Made by a program: the position numbers and the translations under genes
Origin: an uncultured Bacillota bacterium
GTDB taxonomy: Bacteria; Bacillota_I; Bacilli_A; RF39; UBA660
Direction: 5' to 3'
NCBI GenBank assembly: GCA_947168865.1
Contig: CAMVNN010000034.1
Span: 1-7,779 of the forward strand
Length of the DNA: 7,779 nucleotides
Notes under the pieces: generated by a model
Told to the model about the DNA's origin: nothing
Seen by the model: only the letters and a program-made list of their open reading frames with translations
Databases searched by the model: none
Part shown: in pieces, positions 6,485 through 7,779 of the stretch
Layout of the letters: each line of letters starts with the position of its first letter
Numbering within the stretch: the first letter of the stretch is position 1

Positions 6485-7069
6485 ATGAAAAAAATGGCTA
6501 AAGAGTTCAAGGAATTTATTTCACGTGGAAATGTCATGGATATGGCTGTTGGTGTAATCATTGGTGGTGCGTTTTCAGCAATTGTAACGACACTAACTGA
6601 TAAAATCATAATGCCTCTAGTTAATTGGGTACTTGCAAAAACAGGAGGAGCAGAAGGATTAGAATCAGCTTATACTATCCTTAGTGCAGGTTACACTGAT
6701 GGAAAATTAGATCTTGAAAAAAGCATTTATATCGATTGGGGATCATTAATAGCTGCAATTTTCAATTTCCTAATTATTGCTTTTGTAATTTTTATGATTG
6801 TAAAAGCTTTTAATGCTTCTAAAAGAAGAATTAATAAAGCCGCTGAACTTACTAAAGAAGACATTCGTAAAGAAAGAGAAGAAGTAAGAATTAAAGCTGA
6901 AAAAATAGGACGTAAGTTCAAAGAAGTTTGGAAAGAACACGAAGAAGAAAAAGCTAAAGCTGCAGCTAAAAAGGCTGAAGAGGAAAAAGCTAATGCACCA
7001 AAACCAGATGACATTTTATTACTTGAACAAATCAAAGCTGAATTAGTTAAATTAAACGGCAAAAAATAA
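6485..7069 (+). CDS. mscL: Large-conductance mechanosensitive channel MscL, long form
   Basis: MscL is a homopentameric membrane channel that opens under membrane tension to release solutes during osmotic downshock. The N-terminal amphipathic helix and signature are clear: KEFKEFISRGNVMDMAVGVI (about 6-25), continuing into TM1 through about residue 45 (GGAFSAIVTTLTDKIIMP). A periplasmic loop follows, then TM2 at about 84-110 (IDWGSLIAAIFNFLIIAFVI). The typical C-terminal helix is recognisable as DDILLLEQIKAELVKL (175-190). Between TM2 and that helix lies an insertion of about 55 charged residues rich in Lys, Glu and Ala, making 194 residues against the usual 120-150. The ATG at 6485 is supported by GGGTGAG four bases upstream; ATG 6494 (MAKEFKEF) is possible but less well spaced. 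It has its own promoter and terminator. Confidence 0.95.
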   Translation: MKKMAKEFKEFISRGNVMDMAVGVIIGGAFSAIVTTLTDKIIMPLVNWVLAKTGGAEGLESAYTILSAGYTDGKLDLEKSIYIDWGSLIAAIFNFLIIAFVIFMIVKAFNASKRRINKAAELTKEDIRKEREEVRIKAEKIGRKFKEVWKEHEEEKAKAAAKKAEEEKANAPKPDDILLLEQIKAELVKLNGKK

Positions 7070-7090
7070 AACGTAACATTGTTACGTTTT
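7068..7090. terminator. Bidirectional terminator between mscL and the small membrane protein
   Basis: AAAACGTAAC (7068-7077) pairs perfectly with GTTACGTTTT (7081-7090), a 10-bp stem around a three-base loop. The plus strand continues TATTTT, and the minus strand continues TATTTTTT. The left arm begins inside the mscL stop codon (7067-7069), and the right arm ends at the first base of the opposing gene's stop (7090-7092). Confidence 0.8.
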
Positions 7091-7245
7091 TATTTTGCTA
7101 CTGACATATAATAAACTAAAGTTGCAACAAAACTTGAAATCATTACAATTACTAAGATTAGTGCTAATAGTCTTGTCCAATTTATATTTTTAAACCATCT
7201 TTTGATACTGAATTTTTTCTTTTTCTTTTTGTTTTCCTTCTCCAT
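7090..7245 (-). CDS. Small single-span membrane protein, 51 residues
   Basis: This short minus-strand reading frame starts at ATG 7243-7245. A strong ribosome site, AAGAGGTG (7251-7258), lies five bases upstream. The protein begins MEKENKKKKKKFSIKRWFKN, a very basic cytosolic head, followed by one hydrophobic helix at about residues 22-47 (TRLLALILVIVMISSFVATL) and a short YYMSVAK end. The positive-inside rule places the lysine head in the cytosol. It loosely resembles the DUF4044-type tiny membrane proteins of Firmicutes, which also have a KKKK head and one span, but I cannot confirm this. The ribosome site, the sensible topology and the fitted terminator support a real gene. The function is unknown. 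Confidence 0.8.
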   Translation of the reverse strand: MEKENKKKKKKFSIKRWFKNINWTRLLALILVIVMISSFVATLVYYMSVAK

Positions 7246-7330
7246 GTTAACACCTCTTTATAATTATAATATATTATTTAAAAAATTGGAATAAAAAAAT
7301 TCTTATTTAATAAAATTAAATGGTGATAAT
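7246..7330. promoter_or_regulatory. Divergent AT-rich intergenic region with probable promoters
   Basis: The 85 bases between the divergent starts must hold both promoters. On the minus strand TATAAT (7263-7268) is a good -10 just upstream of the small gene's ribosome site, without a clear -35. On the plus strand TTGGAA (7286-7291) with TAAAAT (7311-7316) is a weak pair with a 19-base spacer. Base composition is extreme, so single hexamer matches count for little. Confidence 0.35.
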
Positions 7331-7779
7331 ATGAAACATCTAAATATTCCAGTTAACTATAAAGCATATTTTGTTACTTTATCATTAATAGCTATAATAG
7401 CCGGATCCTTATTTTATTTTAATCTCGGTTCTAATAATCAAGAAATCATTAGGACTTATATTGAATCATATTTTTCTTTTAATGAATATAATTCTTTTTT
7501 TGGTGTTTTACTATTTAATATTTTGTTATTTTTACTAATATGGTTACTTGGTCTATCAATGTTTGGTTCAATCATAATTACATTTTTATACTTTATAAAA
7601 GTGTTTTTACTTAGTACTTCAGTATCAGCTATAATATCTTTAGATGACAAAAATAGTGCATTAAAGGCTTTTTTATATGTTTTTCCTAATCAAATAGTGT
7701 CAATTTTTATATATGCATTATTATCTATTTATGCAATAAATTTCACATTTTTGTTTTTTCAAATATTATTTAGGAAAAA
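7331..7779 (+). CDS. SpoIIM-family membrane protein, 5' part (3' end outside window)
   Basis: The frame runs from ATG 7331, preceded by GGTGAT (7322-7327), to the window edge without a stop, giving 149 residues. The protein is highly hydrophobic. After MKHLNIPVNYKAYF, span 1 covers about 12-32; a soluble stretch follows (about 34-55). Further spans lie at about 57-75, 78-100 and 118-145. The sequence LLIWLLGLSMFGSIIITFL (68-86), then a second hydrophobic stretch with VSAIISL, and SALKAFLYVFPNQIVSIFIY (109-128) fit the SpoIIM pattern of W-x-LG-x-S-x-x-G and a later 'P-x-x-x-x-x-I' element. In Bacillus, SpoIIM (about 214 residues) holds the SpoIID/SpoIIP wall hydrolases during engulfment, but the family is broader than sporulation. 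The call rests on pattern recall and could be a distant relative. Confidence 0.65.
   Translation, partial: MKHLNIPVNYKAYFVTLSLIAIIAGSLFYFNLGSNNQEIIRTYIESYFSFNEYNSFFGVLLFNILLFLLIWLLGLSMFGSIIITFLYFIKVFLLSTSVSAIISLDDKNSALKAFLYVFPNQIVSIFIYALLSIYAINFTFLFFQILFRK

Noticed and set aside
6727..7062. Minus-strand 111-codon frame opposite mscL
   Set aside because: It is the antisense of the Lys/Glu/Ala-rich part of mscL, which gives Ser/Leu/Phe runs; mscL is unmistakable.
7456..7650. Minus-strand reading frame of 64 codons opposite the SpoIIM-like gene
   Set aside because: It lies wholly within a plus-strand membrane-protein gene, has no ribosome site and a low-complexity Lys/Asn/Ile composition typical of a shadow frame.

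Overview
The window looks like a chromosomal segment of a low-GC, compact-genome, Firmicutes-related bacterium. The housekeeping genes are strongly AT-rich, promoters match the sigma-A consensus, Shine-Dalgarno sites are of the GAGGTGAT type, and only the standard stops TAA and TAG end the genes. Two sporulation-family proteins (SpoIVB-like and SpoIIM-like) and a large modular surface protein of a kind common in uncultured gut Bacilli/Mollicutes-like genomes (RF39, Erysipelotrichales relatives) point the same way. The lineage is an inference; no rRNA or other marker gene is present.

Layout. (1) 1-2352, plus strand: the C-terminal 783 residues of a very large secreted protein with at least four Ig-like repeats, a 'DPNNYIKFN ... 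VRPVVYLK'-type module of unknown function, another Ig-like unit and a six-cysteine Trp/Arg-rich end resembling a thrombospondin type 1 repeat. (2) 2365-4569, minus strand: a U32-family protein of the RlhA/DUF3656 type, probably an RNA hydroxylation enzyme, convergent with the surface gene and sharing a bidirectional terminator. (3) 4679-6424, plus strand: a three-gene operon behind a consensus promoter, with a membrane-anchored SpoIVB-type (S55) serine peptidase lacking the PDZ domain followed by two tightly coupled cytosolic proteins I do not recognise. (4) 6485-7069: mscL with its own promoter, an unusually short leader and a long charged C-terminal extension. (5) 7090-7245, minus strand: a 51-residue single-span membrane protein, convergent with mscL and sharing its terminator. 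(6) 7331 to the window end: the first 149 codons of a SpoIIM-family membrane protein.

The best candidate for undescribed biology is the 4679-6424 operon. It pairs a stripped-down SpoIVB protease, apparently expressed from a vegetative promoter, with two unknown proteins, about 2 kb from a SpoIIM-like gene. This suggests former sporulation proteins put to envelope or signalling use, though a still-sporulating organism is not excluded. The cysteine pattern of the surface protein is the second point of interest. All three recognisable terminators are built partly from the last codons of the genes they end, a sign of tight packing. No stretch over 300 bases lacks a gene, and I see no tRNA, rRNA, CRISPR array, insertion sequence or riboswitch.
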